33,869 bases of DNA from Verrucomicrobiaceae bacterium (GCA_016795485.1 JAEUHM010000018.1:1-33869), one strand, 5' to 3'. Shown: positions 9,527 to 17,788, counted from the first letter of the stretch. Made by a program: numbers and translations. The notes: generated by a model from the letters alone, not told the origin.

Positions 9527-9646
9527 TCGGACATCGCTTTGCTCCTGAACCAAAGGTGTTACCGATGTCCTGACCGAGCCCGAGCCCAGTTGAACTCCTC
9601 TTTCTCATAGCTCCATTCCTAAAGCGCATGGCTTTCTCGGCTACAC

Positions 9647-9676
9647 GGACCTTCGTGTGCGAAGGGTCCTGTTTGC
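9647..9676 (+). terminator. Hairpin between protease and lipoprotein genes; weak terminator candidate
   Basis: GGACCTTCG (9647-9655), loop TGTG, then CGAAGGGTCC (9660-9669) pair with one bulged base, followed by TGTTTG. It is nested inside a second pairing, AAGCGCAT (9622-9629) with ATGCGCTT (9678-9685). The T-tract is poor, so this may instead be a leader structure of the downstream operon. Confidence 0.3.
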
Positions 9677-9723
9677 GATGCGCTTGACGAAAGCCTTCCC
9701 GCCATCACGTTCTGAGCAGGAAC

Positions 9724-10158
9724 ATGAGAGCAATAGCATTGATCCTTTTAACGAGTGTCTGCCTGACATCGTGCGGCATTGGTTTCCGTGCGGAGTGGGC
9801 AAGGGCGGCGCGTATGGCCTCTACGGACGGTCTTGCCGGGAGATGGGAAGGCACGTGGCTGAGTGACGTGAATGGGCACACGGGCACGCTGAAGTGCATT
9901 GTGCCTTCAGGAGGCACGGCAGAGAGCCAGAGGGAGTTCCTCTACCGCGCTACGTGGATGAAGATCCTGGCGGCCACGCTCTCGTCTGACACCGAAGTGA
10001 AGTCCAACGGCAAGGCGCACTCCTTTAAGAGTGAGAAGGACCTTGGTATGTTGGGTGGCACCTTCCGCTGCACCGGCGAGGTGAAGGGAGATGAGTTCCA
10101 CGCCAAATACACGAGCTACAACGACCAAGGAACCTTCACCATGAGGCGGGTGCCGTGA
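9724..10158 (+). CDS. Small predicted lipoprotein of unknown function
   Basis: 144 residues. The N-terminus MRAIALILLTSVCLTSCG is a lipoprotein signal with lipobox LTSC, so the mature protein should start at Cys17 and be membrane-anchored. The rest is probably a small beta-rich domain: GLAGRWEGTWLSDVNGHTG, then alternating strands ending GTFTMRRVP, which resembles small beta-barrel (lipocalin-like) lipoproteins in style only. AGGA lies 5-6 bases upstream of the ATG. Its stop overlaps the start of the AAA+ ATPase gene by 4 bp (GTGA), so the two are probably translationally coupled. Lipoprotein status is well supported; function is not. Confidence 0.8.
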   Translation: MRAIALILLTSVCLTSCGIGFRAEWARAARMASTDGLAGRWEGTWLSDVNGHTGTLKCIVPSGGTAESQREFLYRATWMKILAATLSSDTEVKSNGKAHSFKSEKDLGMLGGTFRCTGEVKGDEFHAKYTSYNDQGTFTMRRVP

Positions 10159-11813
10159 GCAGCGCCAAACCACTGCCCTCATGGGCCCAGGAACTGGCCA
10201 GCCTCTATGAAAGCCATGCTGCGTCCCAGTTTATCCTTTCCGGCAACGTCCATGACCGCTTCCTGGTGCCGCAGAAGCAAGGCAAGACACACATCGGCTC
10301 GCTAACGGAGTATGTGCAGCACGTGCTGGTGCCAGGGTTCGACGTGGTGATCACGTATGACTTGGGCAATGGCATCCGCATTGAACGGGGGCAGGAGGTG
10401 TTCACCACTTGGCCTGCCTATAAAGATAGACCTGAACTGCCCAAGACTCCCCTTCCCGCTGTGGAGACGCTCACGCGCTACTTCCGGTATGCTGCCAATC
10501 TCCGCCGGCTAGGCAAGGAGGCCCCACAGATCGCCTGCATCGTACGCTCGGCCCATCTGGTGGCTCCTGCGACCCAGGGGAGCACTCAATTTGACCTGGG
10601 TGCCGTGGCTCTGCTGATGCGGGAGTGGGCGGAAGACCCGCTGCTGGTGGAGCATCCGCTCGTGACGTGTCTGATCGCAGATAATCTTCACGATCTACAC
10701 CCTCTGTTGGCCAACAATGCGCGAGCCCCGCGTCTGACGATTCCTATGCCAGATGCCGCGACTCTCGCGGAAGGTGTGGAGGCGCTTGGGATTGATTCCG
10801 CAGCACTCGGGAGCTTCAAGGACGACCTGCCCGCACTAAGCCGTGGTTTGGTAGGTGCTTCCTTTCATGCGGTGGAGCGGATGCTGCGTCTGGCCGCCCA
10901 TCAGAAAGACCCTATCGAGCCTGCCGACCTCTCGCGCCTCAAAAAGCAGATGGTGGAGAACGACTGCGGCGAGTTGATTGAGTTCATCCAAAGCACTCGC
11001 ACACTGGATGACGTGCACGGCAACGACGGACTCAAAACATGGCTGCGGCAAGACATCGCTCTTTGGAATAAGAATGAACTGGCGGCTCTACCGATGGGTT
11101 ATCTCATCTGTGGCCCAGTAGGAACCGGCAAGACCTACCTTGCCGAATGCCTAGCAGGTGAAGCCGGTGCGCCAGTCGTGAAGTTGAAGAACTTCCGGGA
11201 CAAATGGGTGGGCTCCACGGAGGGTAATCTGGAAAAGATCTTCCGGCTGCTGCAGGCGCTGGAACGCTGTTATGTGTTCGTCGATGAAGCGGATCAAACA
11301 CTGGGCAAACGCGACAGCGGCTCGAATGACTCCGGTCTGTCAGGGCGCGTCTACTCGATGCTGGCGCAAGAGATGTCTCGCAGCAGCAATCGTGGGCGCA
11401 TCATCTGGCTGCTCGCTTCATCACGACCAGACCTCATTGAAGTCGATCTCAAGCGCCCTGGGCGTGTGGATGTGAAGATTCCGCTCTTCCCCACCGCAAA
11501 CACACGAGAGAGCTTTGATTTGATCAAGGCGCTGTGCAAACGCCGCAAGATCATGTTAGAAGATGCCAGCTTCCCTGCCCTGGAATCTCATTTGCCCACT
11601 CTCCTCACACCCGGTGCGGCGGAAGCGATCGCCGTGAAGTGCTACCGACTCGTCCAAACACGCGAGCTGGCACCTGAGGAAGCCTTGCGAGAGGCGCTGT
11701 ATGGCTACCAACCGCCGGTACCGCTGGAGATCATCGAGCAGCAGATCCGCATCGCCGTCCAAGAAGCCACGGACTTGTCCTTCGTGCCTGAAGTGTTTCG
11801 CCAAGCGTCATGA
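10155..11813 (+). CDS. AAA+ ATPase, Ycf46-like architecture
   Basis: 552 residues starting at GTG, overlapping the lipoprotein stop. The C-terminal half is a classic AAA+ module: Walker A GPVGTGKT at about 320-327, Walker B YVFVDEAD at about 373-380, and a second region of homology with RPDLIEVDLKRPGRVD carrying candidate arginine fingers. The N-terminal ~290 residues contain segments such as APQIACIVRSAHLV and HPLVTCLIADNLHDLHP that look like a degenerate RecA-like domain without a P-loop. That layout, with a DVHGNDGLKTWLRQ-type linker just before the ATPase, resembles the cyanobacterial/plastid Ycf46 group (inference). There is no HExxH zinc-protease domain and no membrane segment, so it is not FtsH, although like ftsH in E. 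coli it sits directly before folP. The stop overlaps folP by 4 bp. Substrate unknown. Confidence 0.85.
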   Translation: MSSAKPLPSWAQELASLYESHAASQFILSGNVHDRFLVPQKQGKTHIGSLTEYVQHVLVPGFDVVITYDLGNGIRIERGQEVFTTWPAYKDRPELPKTPLPAVETLTRYFRYAANLRRLGKEAPQIACIVRSAHLVAPATQGSTQFDLGAVALLMREWAEDPLLVEHPLVTCLIADNLHDLHPLLANNARAPRLTIPMPDAATLAEGVEALGIDSAALGSFKDDLPALSRGLVGASFHAVERMLRLAAHQKDPIEPADLSRLKKQMVENDCGELIEFIQSTRTLDDVHGNDGLKTWLRQDIALWNKNELAALPMGYLICGPVGTGKTYLAECLAGEAGAPVVKLKNFRDKWVGSTEGNLEKIFRLLQALERCYVFVDEADQTLGKRDSGSNDSGLSGRVYSMLAQEMSRSSNRGRIIWLLASSRPDLIEVDLKRPGRVDVKIPLFPTANTRESFDLIKALCKRRKIMLEDASFPALESHLPTLLTPGAAEAIAVKCYRLVQTRELAPEEALREALYGYQPPVPLEIIEQQIRIAVQEATDLSFVPEVFRQAS

Positions 11814-12655
11814 ACTGGCGGATTAACAACCAACTTCACGCCTTAACCCATCGGGCGATGGTGATGGGCATCGTCAACGTCACCCCTGACTCATTCTCGG
11901 ACGGCGGACAGTTTGTGGATGTCTCCCAAGCCGTGGAGCACGCCCTGCGGCTGGTCTCAGAAGGCGCGAACATCATCGACATCGGCGGAGAATCCACCCG
12001 CCCGGGAGCCGAGCCGGTGTCCGAAGACGAAGAACTGCGGCGCGTGCTGCCAGTGATTGAAGCTTTGCGATCCCAAACCCAAGCGCTGATCTCCATCGAC
12101 ACCTTCAAGGCCGCCGTGGCACGTGAAGCAGTCAAAGCAGGTGCGGACATCATCAATGACATCACCGGACTCCGTGGAGACCCCGACATGATGGAGGTAG
12201 TGGCGAGTTCCGATGCTGGTGTGGTGATCATGCACATGCAAGGTATGCCCAGAACCATGCAACAGGCACCGCACTATGAGGATGTAGTGGGCGAGGTACG
12301 CGGGTTCTTTGAAGAACGCCTTGGAGCGATCGTTGCCGCAGGGATTCATGTTGAACGAGTGGTGCTCGATCCAGGAATTGGATTTGGGAAGAAGCTGGAG
12401 CACAACATCGCGCTCATCCGCGCCACGTCGGACTTTTTGTCACTCGGTCGCCCTCTGCTTATCGGGGCATCACGGAAGTCATTCATCAGTCAGATAACGG
12501 GCAGCAAGGCAATGAATGACCGCTTCTGGCCGACGGTGGCCATCACGAGCCTCACCCGGGAGCTCGGAGCGATGGTTCACCGTGTGCATGACACCGCTCC
12601 CTGCCACCAAGCGCTACGAATGACTGAAGCCATCCTCCACGGAGTCCCCACATGA
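11810..12655 (+). CDS. folP: Dihydropteroate synthase
   Basis: Condenses 6-hydroxymethyl-7,8-dihydropterin pyrophosphate with p-aminobenzoate to make dihydropteroate in folate synthesis; the target of sulfonamides. 281 residues, the family's usual size. Signature motifs visible in order: MGIVNVTPDSFSDGG, NIIDIGGESTRPGA, SIDTFKAAVA, DIINDITGL, DPGIGFGKK and LIGASRKSFI. The TIM-barrel pattern is intact. The start ATG overlaps the stop of the AAA+ gene (ATGA) and its own stop overlaps the next start (ATGA), so it sits in the middle of a coupled operon. Downstream demand for folate appears in the same window as the glycine cleavage operon. Confidence 0.97.
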   Translation: MNWRINNQLHALTHRAMVMGIVNVTPDSFSDGGQFVDVSQAVEHALRLVSEGANIIDIGGESTRPGAEPVSEDEELRRVLPVIEALRSQTQALISIDTFKAAVAREAVKAGADIINDITGLRGDPDMMEVVASSDAGVVIMHMQGMPRTMQQAPHYEDVVGEVRGFFEERLGAIVAAGIHVERVVLDPGIGFGKKLEHNIALIRATSDFLSLGRPLLIGASRKSFISQITGSKAMNDRFWPTVAITSLTRELGAMVHRVHDTAPCHQALRMTEAILHGVPT

Positions 12656-13434
12656 AACTTCACATCCATGCTGTGCAACTCGACTTGGCTTGGGAGAACC
12701 CCGAGGTCAACTACCAGCGGGCCAGCGCGCTCCTAGAAGAGGCCCATCCCCATCCGGGATCGCTGATCATCCTGCCGGAAATGTTTCCCACAGGCTTTAG
12801 CAAAGACGTGAAGGTCACAAGCGAACCTGCTGATGGCCCAACCGCCAAGTTTTTCCAATCGCTGGCTACCCGATGGAAATGTGCGGTCCTAGGCGGCTAT
12901 GTGCAGACAACTCCGACGGGTGCGGCCAGAAATGTGGCCGCTGTCTTTGCTGCGGATGGCACTCTCTTGGCTGAGTACGTGAAGCAGCAACCCTTCAGTC
13001 TCGGCGGCGAGCATTTGGTGCATGAAGCGGGACATGAGACCATCATCTTCGAGTTCGGCGGCTTCAAGATCGCGCCGATGATCTGCTACGATTTGCGTTT
13101 CCCAGAAGTAGCCCGACGTGCCGCAGCACAAGGTGCGGAGTTGTTCATCAACATCGCCAGTTGGCCGATCAAACGTGCGAACCACTGGACTTTGCTGCTA
13201 CAAGCTCGCGCCATTGAGAACCTAGCGTGGGTGGTAGGAGTGAATCGCTGCGGCACCGACCCGGAGTTCATCTATCCAGGGCGTTCGATTGTCGTAGATC
13301 CCCATGGCAACATCATCGCGGATGCTGCGGATCGTGAGCAGGTGCTGCACGGAGTGTTGGATCACGAAGTGCTCAGCACATGGCGGGCGCAGTTCCCCGC
13401 TCTGCACGATGCGAAGTGGGACCACTTGCGCTGA
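12652..13434 (+). CDS. Carbon-nitrogen hydrolase, omega-amidase/YafV-like (nitrilase superfamily)
   Basis: 260 residues with the nitrilase-superfamily catalytic triad in place: Glu43 in LPEMFPTGFS, Lys111 in EYVKQQPFSLGGEH and Cys145 in MICYDLRFPE. The PEMFPTGF and ICYDLRFP forms, the WPIKRANHW segment and LQARAIENLAWVVGVNRCG are those of the YafV/NIT2 omega-amidase branch, which hydrolyses 2-oxoglutaramate or 2-oxosuccinamate to the keto acid and ammonia (family knowledge). The Lys is followed by QQ where E. coli YafV has RH, so substrate may differ. Cytoplasmic; no signal. Its ATG overlaps the folP stop by 4 bp. It could act in metabolite repair after transamination; that role is inference. 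Confidence 0.88.
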   Translation: MKLHIHAVQLDLAWENPEVNYQRASALLEEAHPHPGSLIILPEMFPTGFSKDVKVTSEPADGPTAKFFQSLATRWKCAVLGGYVQTTPTGAARNVAAVFAADGTLLAEYVKQQPFSLGGEHLVHEAGHETIIFEFGGFKIAPMICYDLRFPEVARRAAAQGAELFINIASWPIKRANHWTLLLQARAIENLAWVVGVNRCGTDPEFIYPGRSIVVDPHGNIIADAADREQVLHGVLDHEVLSTWRAQFPALHDAKWDHLR

Positions 13435-13477
13435 ATCCGTCTTGCCAAAGGCAGGTCTGTCACCACTATGGCGACCT

Positions 13478-14224
13478 ATGGGTAAACTGGAAAACCGTAT
13501 TGCAGTCGTCACTGGCGCTGGCCGTGGCATTGGCAGAGCCATCGCTGAACGTTTTGTCGCTGAGGGCGCACGTGTCGCCATCGTCAGCCGCACCGAGGCC
13601 AACTCTCAAGCCGTGGCAGATGCATTGAACGCCGTGCGCGCAGACTCCGCCAAAGCCTATGCCGTAGACGTGGCCAATGGCGAGGCAGTGCAGGCCATGG
13701 GCAAGCAAATCTTGGCGGACTTCGACCACGTGGACATCCTCGTGAACAACGCTGGTGTCACACGCGACAATCTTCTTCTCCGGATGAGCGATGAGGAGTG
13801 GGATTCCGTTCTCAACACCAACCTCAAGGGTGCCTTCCACCTAGTGAAAGCCTTCCAGCGCTCCATTTTGAAGCAAAAGAACGCCCGAATCATCAATGTA
13901 GCCAGTGTCATCGGCCTCATCGGCAATGCGGGCCAAGCCAACTACGCTGCCTCCAAAGCAGGACTCATTGGGTTCACCAAGTCGCTCGCCCGGGAGTTCG
14001 CGGGTCGTGGTGTCACGGTGAATGCGATCGCGCCTGGATTCATCGCCACAGACATGACCGGCGTGTTGGACGAGAAGATCAAAGAAACCGTGCTGGCCAA
14101 GATTCCATTGGCCTCCTTTGGTGAGGCTTCGGACATCGCCTCTGCCGCAACTTTCCTTGCCAGCGAGGAAGCACGTTACATCACTGGCCAGGTCCTTGCT
14201 GTAGACGGTGGAATGGTGATGTGA
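13478..14224 (+). CDS. fabG: 3-oxoacyl-[acyl-carrier-protein] reductase
   Basis: 248-residue short-chain dehydrogenase. It reduces 3-oxoacyl-ACP with NADPH in fatty-acid elongation. Seen: nucleotide-binding TGAGRGIG near residue 12, NNAGVTRDNLLLRM, and catalytic Ser143, Tyr156 and Lys160 with the spacing of FabG (Ser+13 Tyr, Tyr+4 Lys). IAPGFIATDMT and a C-terminal ITGQVLAVDGGMVM are also typical of FabG rather than other SDRs. I start at the ATG at 13478 (MGKLENRIAVV); an open frame reaches back to 13304 but overlaps the hydrolase gene and is not FabG-like. It follows the hydrolase after 43 bp, probably in the same transcript. No acpP, fabD or fabF is adjacent, unlike the usual fab cluster. 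Confidence 0.93.
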   Translation: MGKLENRIAVVTGAGRGIGRAIAERFVAEGARVAIVSRTEANSQAVADALNAVRADSAKAYAVDVANGEAVQAMGKQILADFDHVDILVNNAGVTRDNLLLRMSDEEWDSVLNTNLKGAFHLVKAFQRSILKQKNARIINVASVIGLIGNAGQANYAASKAGLIGFTKSLAREFAGRGVTVNAIAPGFIATDMTGVLDEKIKETVLAKIPLASFGEASDIASAATFLASEEARYITGQVLAVDGGMVM

Positions 14225-14262
14225 ACTGTAAAGTTTACGCGCCAAGCCACGTATAACCCTCC

Positions 14263-15627
14263 ATGACAGCGTCCCCCCAACGCAACCCCAATTTCATGTC
14301 CAGCCGCAGGCATATCTTGCGCGGTCTGGGAACCTTCATGGCCCTCCCTGCCTTGGAATCGTTAGGATTTCGGGCGTTTGCCGCCACCAAAGCCCCTCCA
14401 GCAGCGCCCACCCGCATGGCCTTTTTGTATGTGCCAAACGGTGTCAACGTAGCCAAGTGGTTCCCCACTGGCACGGGGCGGAGCTACGAGTTTGGGCCAT
14501 CCATGAAGGTCTTGGAGCCCTACCGAAATGATTTTTCCATTATCTCCGGGCTCTGCCATGACAAGGGCCGCTCCAATGGCGATGGCGGTGGAGACCACGC
14601 TCGTGCCACGGCGAGTTTCCTCACGGGCGTGCAAGCTCGCAAAACAGCCGGGGCTGACATTTCGCTCGGTGTTTCTGTCGACCAGATCGCCGCGGAGCAG
14701 ATCGGGCGCTACACCAAGCTCCCTTCTCTGGAACTGAGCACGGACGGGCAACGAAGCGCAGGCCGTTGCGACTCTGGCTACAGTTGCGCTTACCAGTTCA
14801 ACCTCTCGTGGAGAAATGAAACCATGCCCATGGCACCGGAGATGGATCCACGGCTCGCTTTTGAGCGGGTGTTCGGCGTTGGATCAAACGGAACGGGTCC
14901 CGATGCTGAGCGCCGTAAGGTTCTCCAGAAGAGTATCCTTGATGCCGTGCTAGCGGATGCCAATCGCTTGCAGCAGCGGGTGAGCTCGCAAGATAAAGCC
15001 AAGTTGGACGAATACTTCACCGCTGTGCGTGACATCGAACAGCGCATCGAGCGGGCCGAGAAGATGACCAAGTCGCTACCCGCCGGAACGGAAGTGCCCG
15101 GCGGCATCCCTCAGAGCTATCGCGAGCACATCGAGGTGATGTTTGATCTCCTGGCGTTGTCATTCCAGACGGACAGCACTCGCGTGGCGACTTTCATGCT
15201 TGCTCATGATGGCTCCAATCGCTCCTTCCCCGAAGTAGGGGTGCCCGAGAACCATCACGGCATCTCCCACCATCAACGTGACCCAGCCAAGCTGGAAAAG
15301 ATTGCGAAGATCGACGAGTTTTACCTCCGGCAGCTCGGCTACTTCCTCAACAAGATGAAGTCCATCAAAGAAGGCACCGGCACTCTCTTGGATAACTCCA
15401 TGATTGTGTGGGGTGGAGGCCTGAGCGACCCAGATCGTCATGATCATAGCAACCTGCCTATCATTCTGGCTGGCGGCGGCGGTGGTTCGCTCAACCCTGG
15501 ACAACACATTGCCCTCAACCCTGTGGAAGAGACTCCCATGACGAATCTTTACCTCGGCCTGCTGGAGCGCGCTGGTGTGAAAGCTGAGCGGGTAGGCGAC
15601 AGCACAGGCGTGCTCAACGCTATCTAG
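14263..15627 (+). CDS. DUF1552 family protein with Tat-type signal
   Basis: 454 residues. A twin-arginine-like signal SRRHILRGLGTFMALPALES lies near the N-terminus, so it is probably exported folded. The body matches DUF1552: RMAFLYVPNGVNVAKWFP, FSIISGLCHDKG, the region around HARATASFLTG, PSLELSTDG, FMLAHDGSNRSF, and VWGGGLSDPDRHDHSNLPI near the end. The fold is related to the alkaline-phosphatase/sulfatase-like DUF1501 group by family knowledge; biochemical function is unknown. In Planctomycetes and Verrucomicrobia this gene normally follows a DUF1592/DUF1588 cytochrome-type partner, which is absent here. ATG at 14263 is used; ATG at 14296 (MSSRRHILRG) would put the RR motif at the very start and is as plausible. 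No strong ribosome-binding site precedes either. Confidence 0.88.
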   Translation: MTASPQRNPNFMSSRRHILRGLGTFMALPALESLGFRAFAATKAPPAAPTRMAFLYVPNGVNVAKWFPTGTGRSYEFGPSMKVLEPYRNDFSIISGLCHDKGRSNGDGGGDHARATASFLTGVQARKTAGADISLGVSVDQIAAEQIGRYTKLPSLELSTDGQRSAGRCDSGYSCAYQFNLSWRNETMPMAPEMDPRLAFERVFGVGSNGTGPDAERRKVLQKSILDAVLADANRLQQRVSSQDKAKLDEYFTAVRDIEQRIERAEKMTKSLPAGTEVPGGIPQSYREHIEVMFDLLALSFQTDSTRVATFMLAHDGSNRSFPEVGVPENHHGISHHQRDPAKLEKIAKIDEFYLRQLGYFLNKMKSIKEGTGTLLDNSMIVWGGGLSDPDRHDHSNLPIILAGGGGGSLNPGQHIALNPVEETPMTNLYLGLLERAGVKAERVGDSTGVLNAI

Positions 15628-15708
15628 ATTTCTCGTTGGGAGTTTCCGGGAAAATCAGGCAACGGCGAGCAACATTGGAGTTCAGGAATCGTTTAGACGA
15701 GACCTACC

Positions 15709-16215
15709 ATGAAACTCCACACCCTTCTCGCACTCGTTGTCTTTCCTTTTTCCGCAGCACAAGCTGCCGAGTCCATCACGATTGATGGCGTGCACAACTG
15801 CTGCAAATCTTGTGAGAACGGCATCAAAAAAGCCGTCGAGTCCGTGCGTGGTGCCAAGCTCGCTAGCAGCACGAAGACCAGTGCAACGGTCGAAGTAAAA
15901 TCCAAGTCCGACACCAAGAAGGTGCTAGAGGCACTCATGGATGGCGGCTACTACGGAACCGTGGGCAGCGAGGCCTCATCGGCTCCTGCATCGGCCAGTG
16001 CCGCCCCAAAAGTAGCAACTGCCACCGTCTCTGGCGTGCATCTTTGCTGCGGCAAGTGCGCTACAGCCGCCAAAGAGGCTGTCGAATCAGTCGCTGGCGT
16101 GAAGGAGCATACCGTAGTATCCAAGGCCAAGACATTTGATGTCAAAGGTGATTTCGCTGTGGCTGATCTCGTAGCTGCCCTCAACAAGGCTGGCTTCCAT
16201 GGCAAGGTAAAGTAA
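15709..16215 (+). CDS. Exported protein with two heavy-metal-associated (HMA) domains carrying CCxxC motifs
   Basis: 168 residues. Signal peptide about 1-20 (LLALVVFPFSAAQAA). Two ~65-residue HMA (ferredoxin-like) domains follow, at ~21-86 and ~103-168, joined by an Ala/Ser/Pro linker. Each has the same metal site form: GVHNCCKSC with Cys31, Cys32 and Cys35, and GVHLCCGKC with Cys113, Cys114 and Cys117. The standard HMA site is GMTCxxC, so both copies carry an extra cysteine and a histidine in place of the usual Met-Thr. The two domains align along their length, suggesting an internal duplication. Likely a periplasmic binder or carrier of a soft metal such as copper or mercury; the metal is not known. 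It lies 7 bp upstream of the esterase gene, with no metal pump or regulator beside it. Confidence 0.82.
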   Translation: MKLHTLLALVVFPFSAAQAAESITIDGVHNCCKSCENGIKKAVESVRGAKLASSTKTSATVEVKSKSDTKKVLEALMDGGYYGTVGSEASSAPASASAAPKVATATVSGVHLCCGKCATAAKEAVESVAGVKEHTVVSKAKTFDVKGDFAVADLVAALNKAGFHGKVK

Positions 16216-16222
16216 GCCGAAG

Positions 16223-17785
16223 ATGCGGACATCTATTCTTGCACCTGCCCTGCTCCTGCTGGGCCTGATTCCTCCGTCGGCGAATGCCGAGTTCAAGCTC
16301 GCGAGGCTCTTCTCGGATCACGCCGTGCTGCAATCTGGAGTGGACGTGCCTGTCTGGGGCTGGGCAGAGGCTGGAGAGCAGGTCACGGTCACTCTGGGTG
16401 GTCACACATCCAGCGCGACTGCGGGCAAGGACGGAAGATGGGTGCTGAAGCTCCCTCCCCTCAAGCCAGGAGGGCCGCATGTGCTGCAAGCCAAAGCTGG
16501 GACGGCTTCATTAACAGTAAGTGACGTCTTGGTGGGTGAAGTTTGGCTCGGATCGGGCCAGTCCAACATGGCAATGACGGTAGGCAACTCCAAGGACTTC
16601 GAAAAGGAGCAGAAAGCTGCCCATCTGCCAAACATCCGCATGTTCACCGTCGGAGGTTCGGCCACCAAGGAGCCTCAGCAGGACTGTGTGGGCTCCTGGG
16701 TGGTTTGTTCACCAGAAACAGTCGGCAGATTCTCTGCTACAGCCTATTTTTTTGGCCGAGATATCCACACCGCACTAAAAGTACCCGTTGGTCTCATCAA
16801 CTCGTCTGTGGGCGGCACGCCAATTGATTCGTGGCTGGACGCAGACGTGCAGCGCGCAAGCAAAGAACTTGCACCCATGTTCGGAAACACCGAGCCACCA
16901 CCAGACTTGGAAGCACTACGGGCTAAATACGAGAAGGATCTGGCCGAATGGAAAGAAAAGGCAAAGTTGGCGAAAAAAAACGGCCAAACCGCACCGAGAA
17001 TGCCACGCGATCCAGTCGCCACAGCTCAACGCAAAGGCGACATTGGCGGCCTCTTCAACGGCAAGATCGCGCCCCTTGTTCCCTACGCACTCAAGGGATT
17101 CCTCTGGTATCAAGGCGAGGCAAACACGGTATTCACGAAGGCACCGTATTATCAGTTCCAGCTACCGCTACTCGTACAAGACTGGAGAAAGCGCTGGAAC
17201 ATGCCCAACGCCCCTTTTGCATGGGTCCAGCTACCCAATTTTGTTGGCCGAGGCAATGGCTGGTGTATTGTTCGCGAGGCCATGCTGAAGACCCTAACCC
17301 TTCCTAACACAGGCATGGCGGTCACAATCGACGTAGGCGATCCAAAGGACATTCATCCCAAGAACAAGCAAGCAGTGGGCGACCGACTAGCCCGTTGGGC
17401 GCTTGGCTCCGCTTACGGACAGAAAGTTGCGACGTGCGGCCCGTTAATGAAGAGCCATGAAATCATCGGGCCTCATGTCGTGATCAAAATGAATCATGCA
17501 GATGGGGGTCTGATCGGCAAAGACGGCCTTCAAGGCTTTGTCATCTGTGGCGAGGACCAAGTCTGGAAAACGGCTACGGTGAAGATCGACGACTCCAAGC
17601 TCTTCGTATCCAGTCCTGAGGTGCCAAAACCGGTTGCCGTGCGTTATGCATGGCACGAGACCCCTCCGGTAACTTTGTGGAACGCCGCAGGACTGCCAGC
17701 CTCACCTTTTCGGACAGACAACTTTCCCGTTGAACCCGATCTGGAAGTCCGCAAGGCAGTAGCAGCACGGCCCAAACGGAGTTGA
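16223..17785 (+). CDS. Secreted sialate O-acetylesterase (SGNH/SASA family)
   Basis: 520 residues. Signal peptide SILAPALLLLGLIPPSANAE, so periplasmic or secreted. An N-terminal beta-sandwich (LFSDHAVLQSGVDVPVWGWA, typical of the family) is followed by the SGNH catalytic domain: GSGQSNM with nucleophile Ser114, LINSSVGGTPIDSW, KGFLWYQGEAN, and DPKDIHP with the catalytic Asp376/His378 pair. It removes O-acetyl esters from sialic acids or other sugars (family knowledge). A Lys/Glu-rich insert near 230-270 is common in family members. It follows the double-HMA gene by 7 bp and ends 3 bp before the convergent small gene. It likely contributes to degradation of acetylated glycans; exact substrate not deducible. 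Confidence 0.9.
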   Translation: MRTSILAPALLLLGLIPPSANAEFKLARLFSDHAVLQSGVDVPVWGWAEAGEQVTVTLGGHTSSATAGKDGRWVLKLPPLKPGGPHVLQAKAGTASLTVSDVLVGEVWLGSGQSNMAMTVGNSKDFEKEQKAAHLPNIRMFTVGGSATKEPQQDCVGSWVVCSPETVGRFSATAYFFGRDIHTALKVPVGLINSSVGGTPIDSWLDADVQRASKELAPMFGNTEPPPDLEALRAKYEKDLAEWKEKAKLAKKNGQTAPRMPRDPVATAQRKGDIGGLFNGKIAPLVPYALKGFLWYQGEANTVFTKAPYYQFQLPLLVQDWRKRWNMPNAPFAWVQLPNFVGRGNGWCIVREAMLKTLTLPNTGMAVTIDVGDPKDIHPKNKQAVGDRLARWALGSAYGQKVATCGPLMKSHEIIGPHVVIKMNHADGGLIGKDGLQGFVICGEDQVWKTATVKIDDSKLFVSSPEVPKPVAVRYAWHETPPVTLWNAAGLPASPFRTDNFPVEPDLEVRKAVAARPKRS

Positions 17786-17788
17786 AGT

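Noticed and set aside
9529..9570. Intrinsic terminator after the giant protease
   Set aside because: The 8-bp inverted repeat has a 26-base loop and no T-tract after it.
10155..11813. FtsH before folP
   Set aside because: The gene order suggests it, but the protein has no N-terminal membrane segments and no HExxH protease site.
13304..13477. N-terminal extension of FabG to an upstream ATG
   Set aside because: The extra 58 residues overlap the hydrolase gene in another frame and lack similarity to FabG, which begins normally at 13478.
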